A stretch of 64,000 nucleotides of DNA from Stappia sp. 28M-7 (GTDB lineage Bacteria > Pseudomonadota > Alphaproteobacteria > Rhizobiales > Stappiaceae), in assembly GCF_014252955.1 (NCBI RefSeq), contig NZ_JACMIA010000001.1, positions 4,526,001 through 4,590,000 of the forward strand, in the 5' to 3' direction. Every line of letters starts with the position of its first letter. The stretch's first letter is position 1. The notes beneath the pieces were generated by a model. It had not been told where the DNA came from and made no database searches. It saw only the letters and a program-made list of their open reading frames with translations. A program made the position numbers and the translations under genes. Positions 39,989-47,613 of the stretch are shown here, piece after piece.

Positions 39989-40071
39989 GCGACCCGGCCC
40001 CTTTCGAGGGGAAAACCGGCCGTCGCGAGAGAGTTTGACCCCAGGCGGTGCCGGAAGGCCGTGCCACCGCC
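39989..40071 (+). promoter_or_regulatory. Structured metX leader with two tandem hairpins
   Basis: The first hairpin (39989-40026) stacks GCGAC/GTCGC, CCGG/CCGG and CCCCT-TTCG-AGGGG, closed by a TTCG tetraloop. The second (40044-40071) pairs GGCGGTG with CACCGCC and ends directly before the AGGAGG at 40075-40080. metX genes of this group are often under S-adenosylmethionine riboswitches; the SAM-II consensus (including GCTAAA) is not seen, so the identity of this leader is open. Confidence 0.45.
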
Positions 40072-40093
40072 GCCAGGAGGATGTCCGGCACAG

Positions 40094-41323
40094 ATGAGCA
40101 AGGACACGACCGCCGAGGAGAGCCCGCCCGATCAGAGCCCACGGGAGCTGCGGGCCGCGCCGGCCAGCGAGGCCGACACCCCGTCGAGCCGCGTCGAGAA
40201 GTTCGGCGGCGACAAGGCGCTGCGGCTCGATTCCGGCACCGTGCTCGATCCCTGGCAGATCGCCTACGAGACCTACGGCACGCTGAACGAGGACCGCAGC
40301 AACGCGATCCTCGTCTGCCACGCCCTGACCGGCGACCAGTATGTCGCCTCGCCCAATCCGCTGACCGGCAAGCCCGGCTGGTGGTCGCTGCTCGTCGGCC
40401 CGGGCAAGCCGGTCGACACCGACCGCTTCTTCGTCATCTGCGCCAATGTGCTCGGCGGCTGTCTCGGCACCACGGGACCGGCCTCCACCAACCCGGCGAC
40501 CGGCCGGCGCTGGGGCCTCGACCTGCCGCTGGTGACGATCCGCGACATGGTCCGCGCCCAGGCCGTGCTGCTCGACCATCTCGGCATCGAGACGCTGTTT
40601 TCCGTGGTCGGCGGCTCCATGGGCGGCATGCAGGTGCTGCAATGGGCGGTGAGCTATCCAGAGCGGGTGTTCTCCGCCGTGCCCATTGCCGCCGCCGCGC
40701 GCCATTCCTCGCAGAACATCGCCTTCCACGAGGTCGGCCGCCAGGCGGTGATGGCCGATCCCAACTGGTGCGGCGGGCGCTATTTCGAGCGCGGCGTGCG
40801 TCCCTCCAAAGGGCTCGCGGTGGCGCGCATGGCCGCCCACATCACCTATCTCTCGGACCCGGCGCTGCACCGCAAGTTCGGCCGCAACCTGCAGGACCGC
40901 GAGGCGATCACCTTCGGCTTCGACGCCGATTTCCAGATCGAGAGCTACCTGCGCCACCAGGGCATGACCTTCGTCGACCGGTTCGACCCCAACTCCTATC
41001 TCTATGTCACCCGGGCGATGGACTATTTCGACCTGGCCGCCGATTTCGGCGGTTCGCTGCCGCGCGCCTTCCTGCATTCGCCGACCCGGTTCTGCGTCAT
41101 GTCCTTCACCTCCGACTGGCTGTTCCCAACGGCCGAGAGCAAGGCGGTGGTCAAGGCGTTGAACGCGGCCGCCGCCAACGTCTCCTTCGTCGAGGTGGAG
41201 AGCGACCGCGGCCATGACGCTTTCCTGCTCGACGAGCCGGAAATGTTCCGCACCGTGCTCGGTTTCCTGACCGGCGCGGCGCATGCCCGCGGGATCGCCC
41301 CGCCGGCGGGAGGTGCCGCATGA
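40094..41323 (+). CDS. metX: Homoserine O-acetyltransferase (MetX)
   Basis: Alpha/beta-hydrolase-fold acyltransferase of methionine biosynthesis, making O-acetyl- or O-succinyl-homoserine. 409 residues. The nucleophile is S175 in [10 protein letters not shown]; acid and histidine lie in SFTSDWLFP and DRGHDAFL. A 35-residue variable N-terminal extension precedes the conserved core. The ATG 40094 lies 14 bases after AGGAGG. metW overlaps its stop by ATGA. Acyl-donor choice (acetyl or succinyl) is not decided by what I can see. Confidence 0.96.
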   Translation: MSKDTTAEESPPDQSPRELRAAPASEADTPSSRVEKFGGDKALRLDSGTVLDPWQIAYETYGTLNEDRSNAILVCHALTGDQYVASPNPLTGKPGWWSLLVGPGKPVDTDRFFVICANVLGGCLGTTGPASTNPATGRRWGLDLPLVTIRDMVRAQAVLLDHLGIETLFSVVGGSMGGMQVLQWAVSYPERVFSAVPIAAAARHSSQNIAFHEVGRQAVMADPNWCGGRYFERGVRPSKGLAVARMAAHITYLSDPALHRKFGRNLQDREAITFGFDADFQIESYLRHQGMTFVDRFDPNSYLYVTRAMDYFDLAADFGGSLPRAFLHSPTRFCVMSFTSDWLFPTAESKAVVKALNAAAANVSFVEVESDRGHDAFLLDEPEMFRTVLGFLTGAAHARGIAPPAGGAA

Positions 41324-42012
41324 GCGTGACGACCATCACCACACCCGAGGCCGCGGTGGACGCACCGCCCGTGCCGACGACCGCGCCGCAGGCCGCCGCC
41401 CAGCCGGGCAGCGCGCGCGGCGATCACCGCCTCGTCGCCGATCTGGTCATGCCCGGCTCGCGGGTTCTCGACATCGGCTGCGGCGAGGGCGAGCTGCTCG
41501 ATCTGCTGATCCGCGAGAAGCAGGTGGACGGACGCGGGCTGGAACTGTCCCAGGCCGGCGTCAACGCCTGCGTCGCCCGCGGCCTGTCGGTCGTCCAGGG
41601 CGATGCAGACCGCGACCTGTCGGACTATCCGGACGACGCCTTCGACTTCGTCATCCTCAGCCAGACCCTGCAGGCGACCTATGCGCCGCGCCGGGTGCTT
41701 GAGGAGCTGCTGCGCATCGGCTCCAACGTCATCGTGTCCTTCCCGAATTTCGGCTTCTGGCGCAACCGCCTGCAACTTCTGTTCGGCGGCCGCATGCCGG
41801 TGACCGACTACCTGCCCTATTCCTGGTACGACACGCCGAACATCCACTTCTGCACCATCCGCGACTTCGTGCTCCTGTGCCAGGAGGCCGATGCCCGGAT
41901 CGTCAAGTCGATGGCGCTGGATGCGGGCGGACGGCCGGTCGGCTTCACCGCGCCCTGGTGGGTCTGGAACCTGATCGGCGAACAGGCCCTGTTCCTGCTG
42001 AAGCGCTCGTAG
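41320..42012 (+). CDS. metW: Methionine biosynthesis protein MetW
   Basis: SAM-methyltransferase-like protein that partners MetX in methionine biosynthesis; 230 residues, of which the first ~40 are a variable leader. The Rossmann motif is [58 protein letters not shown] is the MetW signature in two adjoining pieces. ATG 41320 overlaps metX. The TAG stop is formed at the very edge of the MITE-like element: T and A are the flanking target bases and G is the first base of the terminal repeat. Confidence 0.95.
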   Translation: MSVTTITTPEAAVDAPPVPTTAPQAAAQPGSARGDHRLVADLVMPGSRVLDIGCGEGELLDLLIREKQVDGRGLELSQAGVNACVARGLSVVQGDADRDLSDYPDDAFDFVILSQTLQATYAPRRVLEELLRIGSNVIVSFPNFGFWRNRLQLLFGGRMPVTDYLPYSWYDTPNIHFCTIRDFVLLCQEADARIVKSMALDAGGRPVGFTAPWWVWNLIGEQALFLLKRS

Positions 42013-42275
42013 GTCGTGAACTCATAATTGTGCCGGAAACGGCGTCCGGTCGGGCAAAGATATGCCAGGAGGATCGCGAGGGCCGGGGCAGGTCCCCCGG
42101 CCGAGCGGTCCGACGCCGCAGATCGCAGCTCGACCGACGCCCTTCGGGTATGCCGGAACCCGCCGGCAACAGCGTCGCAAACCCTTGAAAACATGATGGT
42201 TTGCTGCGGTCTTGCTTCTTGTATCCGATCGGGTTCGGGCATACCGTTTCTCGTCAGAATTATGAGTTCACGACC
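42012..42275. mobile_element. MITE-like element with perfect 18-bp terminal inverted repeats
   Basis: GGTCGTGAACTCATAATT at 42012-42029 is exactly inverted at 42258-42275 and flanked on both sides by TA (42010-42011 and 42276-42277), a probable target duplication. Beyond the 18 bases the ends stay partly alike (TGxCG). The 228-base interior has no open reading frame of transposase type. The TA flanks fit transposases that duplicate TA (IS630 family or some IS5-family groups); which one mobilised it is unknown. It lies between the convergent metW and methyltransferase genes. Confidence 0.8.
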
Positions 42276-43050
42276 TAAGACCGGATCGCCTCAGGCCGGA
42301 ACCGGTGCGCCCGTTCATGCCGGGCGCGGCGCCCTCCGGCACGAAGACCGGCCGCAGCGCCTTCATCAGCCGCGTCTCGCCGCCGGCCGGCGCGCCGCGG
42401 AAAATCTGCTTCTCCGCCTCGATCACCAGCAGTCCGGCAAAGGCCGGCCACAGCCGGCGTCCGACCCGGTCCCAGGCCGGCGCGCTGCGCAGCACCAGCC
42501 GCGAGCGGGTCGGCGGCAGGCACAGCGCCTCGTCGCTTCCCGACGGGCGGAACTGGCAGGCGCGCAGCAGGTCCTCGATCTGTCCCCGCGAGAACGGCCG
42601 CCCGTAGCCGAACGGGGATATCTCCGAGCGCGCCCACAATCCCCGCCGGTTGGCGACGACGACGATCATCCGCCCGCCCGGCACCAGCACCCGCCAGATC
42701 TCGCGCAGCAGCGCTTCCGCGTCGCCGCAATGATCGAGGCAATGGACCACCAGCGCATTGTCGAAGACGTGATCGGGGAACGGCAACTCGGTCTCGTCGA
42801 CCAGCGTTGCCGAGTTGCGCCCGCCGCGCGGCCAGGCGACCACGCCCTGCGCCGCCGGCATCGCGGCGATGCACCGCTCCGCCTCTTCCAGATAGGGCCG
42901 CATGTACGGCGCGGCGTAGCCGACCCCGAGCAGGGCGCGCCCTTTCAGGTCGGGCCAGCGGGCGCGGATCCGCGCACCGACCAGCACACGCATCATGCGG
43001 CCGAGCGGCAGGTCGTAGAAAGTTCTCTGGTGCTGAACGTCGAGATACAT
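42268..43050 (-). CDS. Class I SAM-dependent methyltransferase
   Basis: Methyltransferase of 260 residues with a Methyltransf_11-type domain. LLGVGYAAPYMRPYL resembles the SAM-binding motif I; LPFPDHVFDNALVVHCLDHCGDAEALLREIWRVLVPGGRMIVVV covers motifs II and III in adjoining pieces. The substrate is unknown. The start ATG 43050 lies 158 bases after the marR stop. The current stop (TGA) lies wholly inside the terminal inverted repeat of the MITE-like element, so the last residues are encoded by inserted DNA. Confidence 0.88.
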   Translation of the reverse strand: MYLDVQHQRTFYDLPLGRMMRVLVGARIRARWPDLKGRALLGVGYAAPYMRPYLEEAERCIAAMPAAQGVVAWPRGGRNSATLVDETELPFPDHVFDNALVVHCLDHCGDAEALLREIWRVLVPGGRMIVVVANRRGLWARSEISPFGYGRPFSRGQIEDLLRACQFRPSGSDEALCLPPTRSRLVLRSAPAWDRVGRRLWPAFAGLLVIEAEKQIFRGAPAGGETRLMKALRPVFVPEGAAPGMNGRTGSGLRRSGLRS

Positions 43051-43138
43051 GCTGACCCGCCTGAGGCAGACCCCGGCGGGGCGTGCGGGCTGATTGAACC
43101 CGTTGCGGCGTTTGGATGCAACAACGCAACTTTTCGGC

Positions 43139-43175
43139 AGATTGAGACGGAATTTCGCAAAATCCGTCTCAATCT
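43139..43175. repeat. 37-bp near-perfect palindrome between marR and the methyltransferase gene
   Basis: AGATTGAGACGGA-A-TTT, centre CGC, then AAA-A-TCCGTCTCAATCT: 16 of 17 pairs match. It lies 90-125 bases upstream of the methyltransferase start. A shorter dyad, GATTAC-T-GTAATC (43191-43203), lies just beside it, near the marR stop. The region is richer in A and T than its surroundings. It could be an operator or a transcript hairpin; no T-run follows on either strand. Confidence 0.65.
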
Positions 43176-43209
43176 CTCCAATAGTCCTCAGATTACTGTA
43201 ATCAAAGGA

Positions 43210-43749
43210 TTATTTGCCGGAAAACCCGTCGAAATCGGCGGCCGGGGCACCCGGTCCCGCCCTTTCGATCAGCCGCAGCAGGGCCCGGCGCAGCGTCTCC
43301 GTTTCCCCCTCGCCGATCGCCTCGACCAGCCGTGCCTGATGCGCTTTGGCGTCGAGGATAAGTTCATCGACATGCGCTTCGCCTGCCGGCGTCAGCCTTA
43401 CCCAGACACGGCGCCGGTCTTCCGCGTCCGTCTGCCGCTCGACCAGCCCCTTGGCGACCAGCTTGTCCACGGTCTTGGAGATCGCCGGCTGGTTGGCAAG
43501 GCAGCTCTTCGCCAGATCGCCGACGGTCAGCCCCTCGCCCGTTCCCTTCAGGGAGGCGAGGATGCGCCACACCGCGACCGGCACCCCGCGCGCCCGCACC
43601 TGTTCGTGGAATTCCGCGCTTGCAACGCTGGAGGCCCGCGCCAGCAGATAGAGCAGGTAGCCGTCGACGAAGCGTCCGTCCCGGCCTGCGCTCGCGCTCT
43701 CCGGCTGGCTGCCGGCGGAGGGGCGGCTGGGTGCCGCGATATCGGTCAT
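43210..43749 (-). CDS. MarR family regulator of the catabolic locus (NicR-like by context)
   Basis: MarR-type winged-helix regulator, 179 residues. Core: VAVWRILASLKGTGEGLTVGDLAKSCLANQPAISKTVDKLVAKGL in adjoining pieces (about 58-103), DAEDRRRVWVRLTPAG wing. A Ser/Ala-rich 25-residue leader precedes it. Its gene ends the short minus-strand unit with the flavin reductase and faces the dioxygenase operon, the same arrangement as the MarR regulators (NicR, PicR) that control 2,5-dihydroxypyridine pathways. The inducer is not known. The ATG 43749 lies 10 bases after the flavin reductase stop. Confidence 0.9.
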   Translation of the reverse strand: MTDIAAPSRPSAGSQPESASAGRDGRFVDGYLLYLLARASSVASAEFHEQVRARGVPVAVWRILASLKGTGEGLTVGDLAKSCLANQPAISKTVDKLVAKGLVERQTDAEDRRRVWVRLTPAGEAHVDELILDAKAHQARLVEAIGEGETETLRRALLRLIERAGPGAPAADFDGFSGK

Positions 43750-43759
43750 TGCACGCCTC

Positions 43760-44263
43760 TCATTCGGGCAGGACGGCCGACGCATCGGCATAGCTCGGGG
43801 TCGCGTACCGCCCCGAATGATAGAGCAACGGCTCGCGGTCGGCATGGTCGAAGGCCTCGACCTTGCCGAGGAAAACCAGGTGGTCGCCACCCTCCACCCG
43901 GGTCGCGTTGAGGCACTCGAACACCGCGGTTACCCCCGCCAGCACCGGCACGCCGCACTGCCCCGGCTGCCAGGAAACTCCGGCGAAACGGTCCTCCACC
44001 GGCCGCGCGAACCGGTCGGACAGCGCCCGCTGATCGGAGGCCAGAATGTTGACCGCATAGTGCCGGGACCGCTCGAAAACGGCGAGATTCTGCGATTTTC
44101 GGGCGAGGCTCCACAGCACCATCGGCGGATCGAGCGAGACCGAGTTGAACGAATTGGCCGTCAGCCCGACCGGCCGGCCGGCCTCGTCCAGCGTGGTGAC
44201 GATGGTGACCCCGGTGACGAACCGCCCGAGGGCGCTGCGGAAGCTGCGGTGATCGCTCATCAT
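43760..44263 (-). CDS. Flavin reductase family protein (HpaC-like)
   Basis: Small flavin reductase of the HpaC/DIM6 FMN-binding split-barrel family, 167 residues. It would use NAD(P)H to supply reduced flavin to a partner monooxygenase. Typical segments: SALGRFVTGVTIVTT, PVGLTANSFNSVSLDPPMVLWSLA and HYAVNILASDQ. The start is ATG 44263 (ATGATG) with GAGGA seven bases upstream; a longer reading to 44347 lacks a ribosome-binding site. Such enzymes pair with flavin-dependent monooxygenases; the nearest candidate is the acyl-CoA-dehydrogenase-fold protein at 46342. Confidence 0.9.
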   Translation of the reverse strand: MMSDHRSFRSALGRFVTGVTIVTTLDEAGRPVGLTANSFNSVSLDPPMVLWSLARKSQNLAVFERSRHYAVNILASDQRALSDRFARPVEDRFAGVSWQPGQCGVPVLAGVTAVFECLNATRVEGGDHLVFLGKVEAFDHADREPLLYHSGRYATPSYADASAVLPE

Positions 44264-44498
44264 GGCCTGTCCTCGTGCCTTCGGCTTGCGGAATGCCGGC
44301 GAGCCGCCGCCGGCAACAAGTTCATGCCTAAAAATATTCCTTTTCATACAATAACGAAATTGCTACGCTCCTCCAAGTTCTTTTCGCTTGCTGCGAAAAT
44401 TGCCCGCCCGGCGCAACAAAACGTCGGACGGCACGGATCGGGCCGTGCCGGACGTCGGCGCGAAGCGATTGGCCGGGGCGGATCGGGAGGAGGATCTG
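44264..44498. other. Divergent control region of the catabolic locus
   Basis: These 235 bases separate the MarR/flavin reductase unit from the dioxygenase operon. About 44320-44400 is a distinct AT-rich island in an otherwise GC-rich window and contains a TACAAT (44347-44352) that could be a -10 element. I could not fix a MarR operator by eye. Confidence 0.5.
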
Positions 44499-45545
44499 AT
44501 GCTCGCCGACAGGATCGAGGGAAAGTGGATCGACGCCTTCGCGGCCGTCTTCACCCTCTGCAAGGTGGCGCCGGGGGAGAGTGTCGCGATCCTCTCCGAA
44601 ACCCAGTCACGCGCCCTCAACGTCCACATCGCGGAACTTGCCCTGCAGCGCCTCGGCGCCCGGCCTTTCCATGTGGTCGTGCCGACGCCCCCGCAGGATG
44701 CGCCGGTGCCGGTGCGCTCGACCGGTGCCTCGGCTGCGCTCACCGGACAGGACGCGGCGATTGCCGCCCTTGCCGCCAGCGGCCTTGTCGTCGACCTGAC
44801 TGTCGAAGGCCTGCTGCACGCGCCGGAGCTGCCGCGCATCATCGCGGGCGGCGCCCGCATGTTGATGATTTCAAACGAACATCCGGACGCGCTTGAGCGC
44901 CTTCTGCCGCAGCCGCGCGACAAGGACCGGGTGCGAGAGGCCGTCTCCCGCATCCGTGCGGCGACCGAGATGACCGTCACTTCCGCCGCCGGCACGGATC
45001 TCAAGGTCGCCATGAAAGGCGCCTCGACCGTCGGCGTATGGGGCTGGTGCGACCGGCCGGGCTCCGTCGCCCACTGGCCGGCCGGCCTCGTTGTCAGCTT
45101 CCCTGCCGCCCACAGCGTCAACGGCACGTTGGTGCTGGATGCCGGCGACATCAACCTGACCTTCAAGCGCTATCTCGAGCGCCCGGTCCGCCTCACCATC
45201 GTCGACGACTACGTGACGGAGATCGAGGGCGAGGGCACCGATGCCGAACTGACCCGCCGCTATCTCGCCGCCTGGGGCGACAAGGAGGCCTATGCGGTCG
45301 CCCATGTCGGCTTCGGCATGAATGCCGGGGCACGCTACGAGGCGCTGACCATGTACGACCAGCGCGAGACCAACGGCACGGAAGTGCGCGCCTATTCTGG
45401 CAATTTCCTGTTCTCGACCGGAGCCAACGAGTTCGCCGGCCGTTTCACCAAGGGCCATTTCGACATCCCGGTACGCGGCTGCACCATCGCGCTCGACGGC
45501 GAGCCGGTGGTGATGGACGGCGAGCTGATCGAGGCGCTGCGATGA
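44499..45545 (+). CDS. NicX-type 2,5-dihydroxypyridine 5,6-dioxygenase family protein
   Basis: Fe(II)-dependent ring-cleavage dioxygenase of the NicX family, which has the aminopeptidase-T (M29-like) fold. 348 residues, against about 350 for NicX. The expected iron ligands are at matching positions: H269 (AHVGFG), H320 and D322 (GHFDIP); NicX uses H265, H318 and D320. GTLVLDAGDINLTFK, HWPAGLVVSFP and YSGNFLFSTGANEF also follow NicX. ATG 44499 has GGGAGGAGG upstream. NicX converts 2,5-dihydroxypyridine to N-formylmaleamate; the substrate here could be a substituted analogue. An annotation as leucyl aminopeptidase would be misleading. First gene of the operon. Confidence 0.8.
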   Translation: MLADRIEGKWIDAFAAVFTLCKVAPGESVAILSETQSRALNVHIAELALQRLGARPFHVVVPTPPQDAPVPVRSTGASAALTGQDAAIAALAASGLVVDLTVEGLLHAPELPRIIAGGARMLMISNEHPDALERLLPQPRDKDRVREAVSRIRAATEMTVTSAAGTDLKVAMKGASTVGVWGWCDRPGSVAHWPAGLVVSFPAAHSVNGTLVLDAGDINLTFKRYLERPVRLTIVDDYVTEIEGEGTDAELTRRYLAAWGDKEAYAVAHVGFGMNAGARYEALTMYDQRETNGTEVRAYSGNFLFSTGANEFAGRFTKGHFDIPVRGCTIALDGEPVVMDGELIEALR

Positions 45546-46345
45546 ACGGGACCGACCACATCCGCAGGACCGGGGGCGAGCGCGCCATCGTGCTGCTGCA
45601 CGGCATCGGCGCCGGTGCGGAGATGTTCGCGCCGCAGATCGAGGGGCTCGGCCAGGATCACGACGCCATCGGCTGGAACCTTCCCGGCTACGGCGGCACC
45701 GCGCTGCTGTCGCCGATGACCTTCCCCGCATTGTCTGAGGCCCTGCTCGCCTTTCTCGACCGGCTCGGGCTCGACCAGGTCGACCTGCTCGGCCACTCCA
45801 TCGGCGGCATGCTGGCCCAGGACTTCGTCGCCCGCCATCCAAGCCGCGTGCGCACCCTGGTTCTGTCCGCCACCACCGCCGCTTTCGGCAGCCGCGACGG
45901 CGAGTTCCAGAAGCGCTTCGTCGCCGAGCGGCTGGCCCCGCTCGATGCCGGACGCACGATCCCCGAGCTTGCCCGCGAATTCGTGCCGGATCTCGTCGGA
46001 CCAGCCTCGGACCCGGCTGCCGTACCAGTCGCGACCGCCGCCATGAGCCGGGTGCCGGAGGCGACCTATCGCGAGGCGATCCGCTGCCTTGCCACCTTCG
46101 ATGCCCGCGATACGCTGGCCGACATCGCGGCGCCGGTTCTGCTCGTCGCCGGCGAGGTGGACCGCAACGCACCCGCCCCGACCATGCGCCGGATGAGCGA
46201 GAAGCTGCGAGACGCCCGCTACCTGGAGCTGCCCGGCACCGGCCATCTGGCCCCGCTGGAATGCCCGCAGGCCTTCGAGACCGCGCTCCGCGACTTCCTG
46301 AACCAGACCGAGACCACACCGCCGCAAGAGGGAGCAGGCCGATGA
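45542..46345 (+). CDS. Alpha/beta hydrolase (NicD/PcaD-like) of the catabolic operon
   Basis: Alpha/beta-fold hydrolase, 267 residues. The oxyanion region is VLLHGIGAG (17-25), the nucleophile S86 is in LLGHSIGGM, and the acid and histidine lie in LVAGEVDRNAP and GTGHLAPLE. It resembles both 3-oxoadipate enol-lactonase (PcaD) and N-formylmaleamate deformylase (NicD). Directly behind a NicX-like dioxygenase, with an ATGA overlap, deformylation or hydrolysis of the ring-opened product is the likely task. This is inference from position; the sequence alone does not fix the substrate. Confidence 0.82.
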   Translation: MNGTDHIRRTGGERAIVLLHGIGAGAEMFAPQIEGLGQDHDAIGWNLPGYGGTALLSPMTFPALSEALLAFLDRLGLDQVDLLGHSIGGMLAQDFVARHPSRVRTLVLSATTAAFGSRDGEFQKRFVAERLAPLDAGRTIPELAREFVPDLVGPASDPAAVPVATAAMSRVPEATYREAIRCLATFDARDTLADIAAPVLLVAGEVDRNAPAPTMRRMSEKLRDARYLELPGTGHLAPLECPQAFETALRDFLNQTETTPPQEGAGR

Positions 46346-47613
46346 CCGTCGCCGATCTCGAGACGCTCGACATGGACAAGCCGATCTTTGATCCCAAGGC
46401 CTTCCGCCTGACCGAGCAGGAGGAGGAACTTACCGCCCTCGCCCGCCGGGTGGCCAAGTCCCGCTTCGCTCCGCGTGCCGAGGCCATCGACCGCGACGCG
46501 GTGTTCCCGACCCAGAACTACCGCGACATGCACGAGGCCGGCCTTCTCGGCATCTGCGTGCCCAAGGAGGACGGCGGCCACGGCGCCCCGTTCCGCACCT
46601 ACATGATGACGGCCGCCGAGATCGGCCGCTATTGCGGTGCGACCGCCCTGACCTGGAACATGCATGTGTGTTCCTGCCTGTGGACCGGCGCGCTGACCGA
46701 CGACCTGGAAATCGAGGCCGGCGAGCGGGAGCTGCATCGCCAGCGCCGTGCCGTACACTATAAGCGCATCCTGGAAGACGGGGCCATCTACTCCCAGCCC
46801 TTCTCGGAAGGCGGCGCCGCCGCCGCTGGCGCTGCGCCCTTTTCCACCTCCGCCCGCAAGGTCGACGGCGGCTGGATCATCAACGGCAAGAAGATCTTCG
46901 CCTCCCTGTCAGGCCATGCCGACTACTACGGTATCCTCTGCGGCGAGATGAAGGAGGGCGAGCGCCCCTCCCGCCGCGACACGATGTATATCGCCGTGCC
47001 GGCAACGGCCGAGGGCGTCGAGGTGGTCGGTCCCTGGGACCCGCTCGGCATGCGCGGCACCGTCTCGCGCACCCTGCTGTTCAAGGACGTCTTCGTGCCC
47101 GAGGACGAGGCATTGATGCCGCGCGGCGTCTACTACCAGGCCGCCAGCCGCTGGCCGCACATGTTCATGACCCTGTCGCCGACCTACATGGGCATCGCCC
47201 AGGCGGCCTTCGACTTCACCGTCAAGTATCTGCGCGGCGAATGGCCGGGCCTGCCGCCGGTCAAGCGGCGCATGTTCCCCACCAAGCAGATGGGCGTTGC
47301 CCAGATGCACCTGATGCTGGAGCAGACCAAGGCCCTGTGGTTCCAGGCGATCACCGAGGCAGGTCCCGATCCCTCGCGCGAGCAGATGCTGCGCGCCTGG
47401 GCGGCACACTACACGGTGATGGAAAACGCCAACGAGATCTGCCAGCTCGCCATCCGCACCTGCGGCGGCCAGTCGATGCTGAAGTCCCTGCCGCTGGAGC
47501 GCCTGTTCCGCGACAGCCGCTGCGGCGCCCTGATGCTGCCCTGGACGGCCGAGATCTGCCTCGACCGGATCGGCCGGGAAAGCCTCTACCTGCCGGGAGA
47601 AACCGACGAGTGA
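46342..47613 (+). CDS. Acyl-CoA dehydrogenase-fold flavoprotein lacking the usual catalytic glutamate
   Basis: FAD protein of the acyl-CoA dehydrogenase superfamily, 423 residues. The fold is clear: ICVPKEDGGHGAPF, the FAD loop YSQPFSEGGAAAAG, KVDGGWIINGKKIFAS and IRTCGGQSMLKSLPLERLFRD in adjoining pieces. Where true dehydrogenases have YEGT with the catalytic Glu, this protein reads LPWTAE (399-404), giving P400 by eye alignment; the alternative IVD-type Glu on helix G is also not seen. Flavin monooxygenases of this fold (HsaA, DszC, IacA) lack that base and use a separate flavin reductase, which this locus has. Hydroxylase or dehydrogenase remains open. ATGA overlap with the hydrolase gene. 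Confidence 0.85.
   Translation: MTVADLETLDMDKPIFDPKAFRLTEQEEELTALARRVAKSRFAPRAEAIDRDAVFPTQNYRDMHEAGLLGICVPKEDGGHGAPFRTYMMTAAEIGRYCGATALTWNMHVCSCLWTGALTDDLEIEAGERELHRQRRAVHYKRILEDGAIYSQPFSEGGAAAAGAAPFSTSARKVDGGWIINGKKIFASLSGHADYYGILCGEMKEGERPSRRDTMYIAVPATAEGVEVVGPWDPLGMRGTVSRTLLFKDVFVPEDEALMPRGVYYQAASRWPHMFMTLSPTYMGIAQAAFDFTVKYLRGEWPGLPPVKRRMFPTKQMGVAQMHLMLEQTKALWFQAITEAGPDPSREQMLRAWAAHYTVMENANEICQLAIRTCGGQSMLKSLPLERLFRDSRCGALMLPWTAEICLDRIGRESLYLPGETDE

Larger units (their letters stand above)
39778..40093. other. Divergent hisC/metX intergenic region
   Basis: No gene is visible in these 316 bases. On the hisC side are four copies of an 8-base arm (39807-39878). On the metX side are a possible promoter, TTGACG (39949-39954) with TACGTC (39972-39977) 17 bases on, and two tandem leader hairpins before the ribosome-binding site. 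Confidence 0.6.

Noticed and set aside
39949-40093. SAM-II riboswitch before metX
   Set aside because: The conserved pseudoknot words, including GCTAAA near the 3' end, were not found; only unrelated stable hairpins are present.
42030-42257. Possible transposase fragment inside the MITE-like element
   Set aside because: No frame shows DDE-type motifs, and the interior is too short for more than about 75 codons.
44499-45545. Leucyl aminopeptidase (M29) as the function of the first operon gene
   Set aside because: The metal-ligand pattern and overall sequence follow NicX rather than peptidase sites, and the operon is catabolic.
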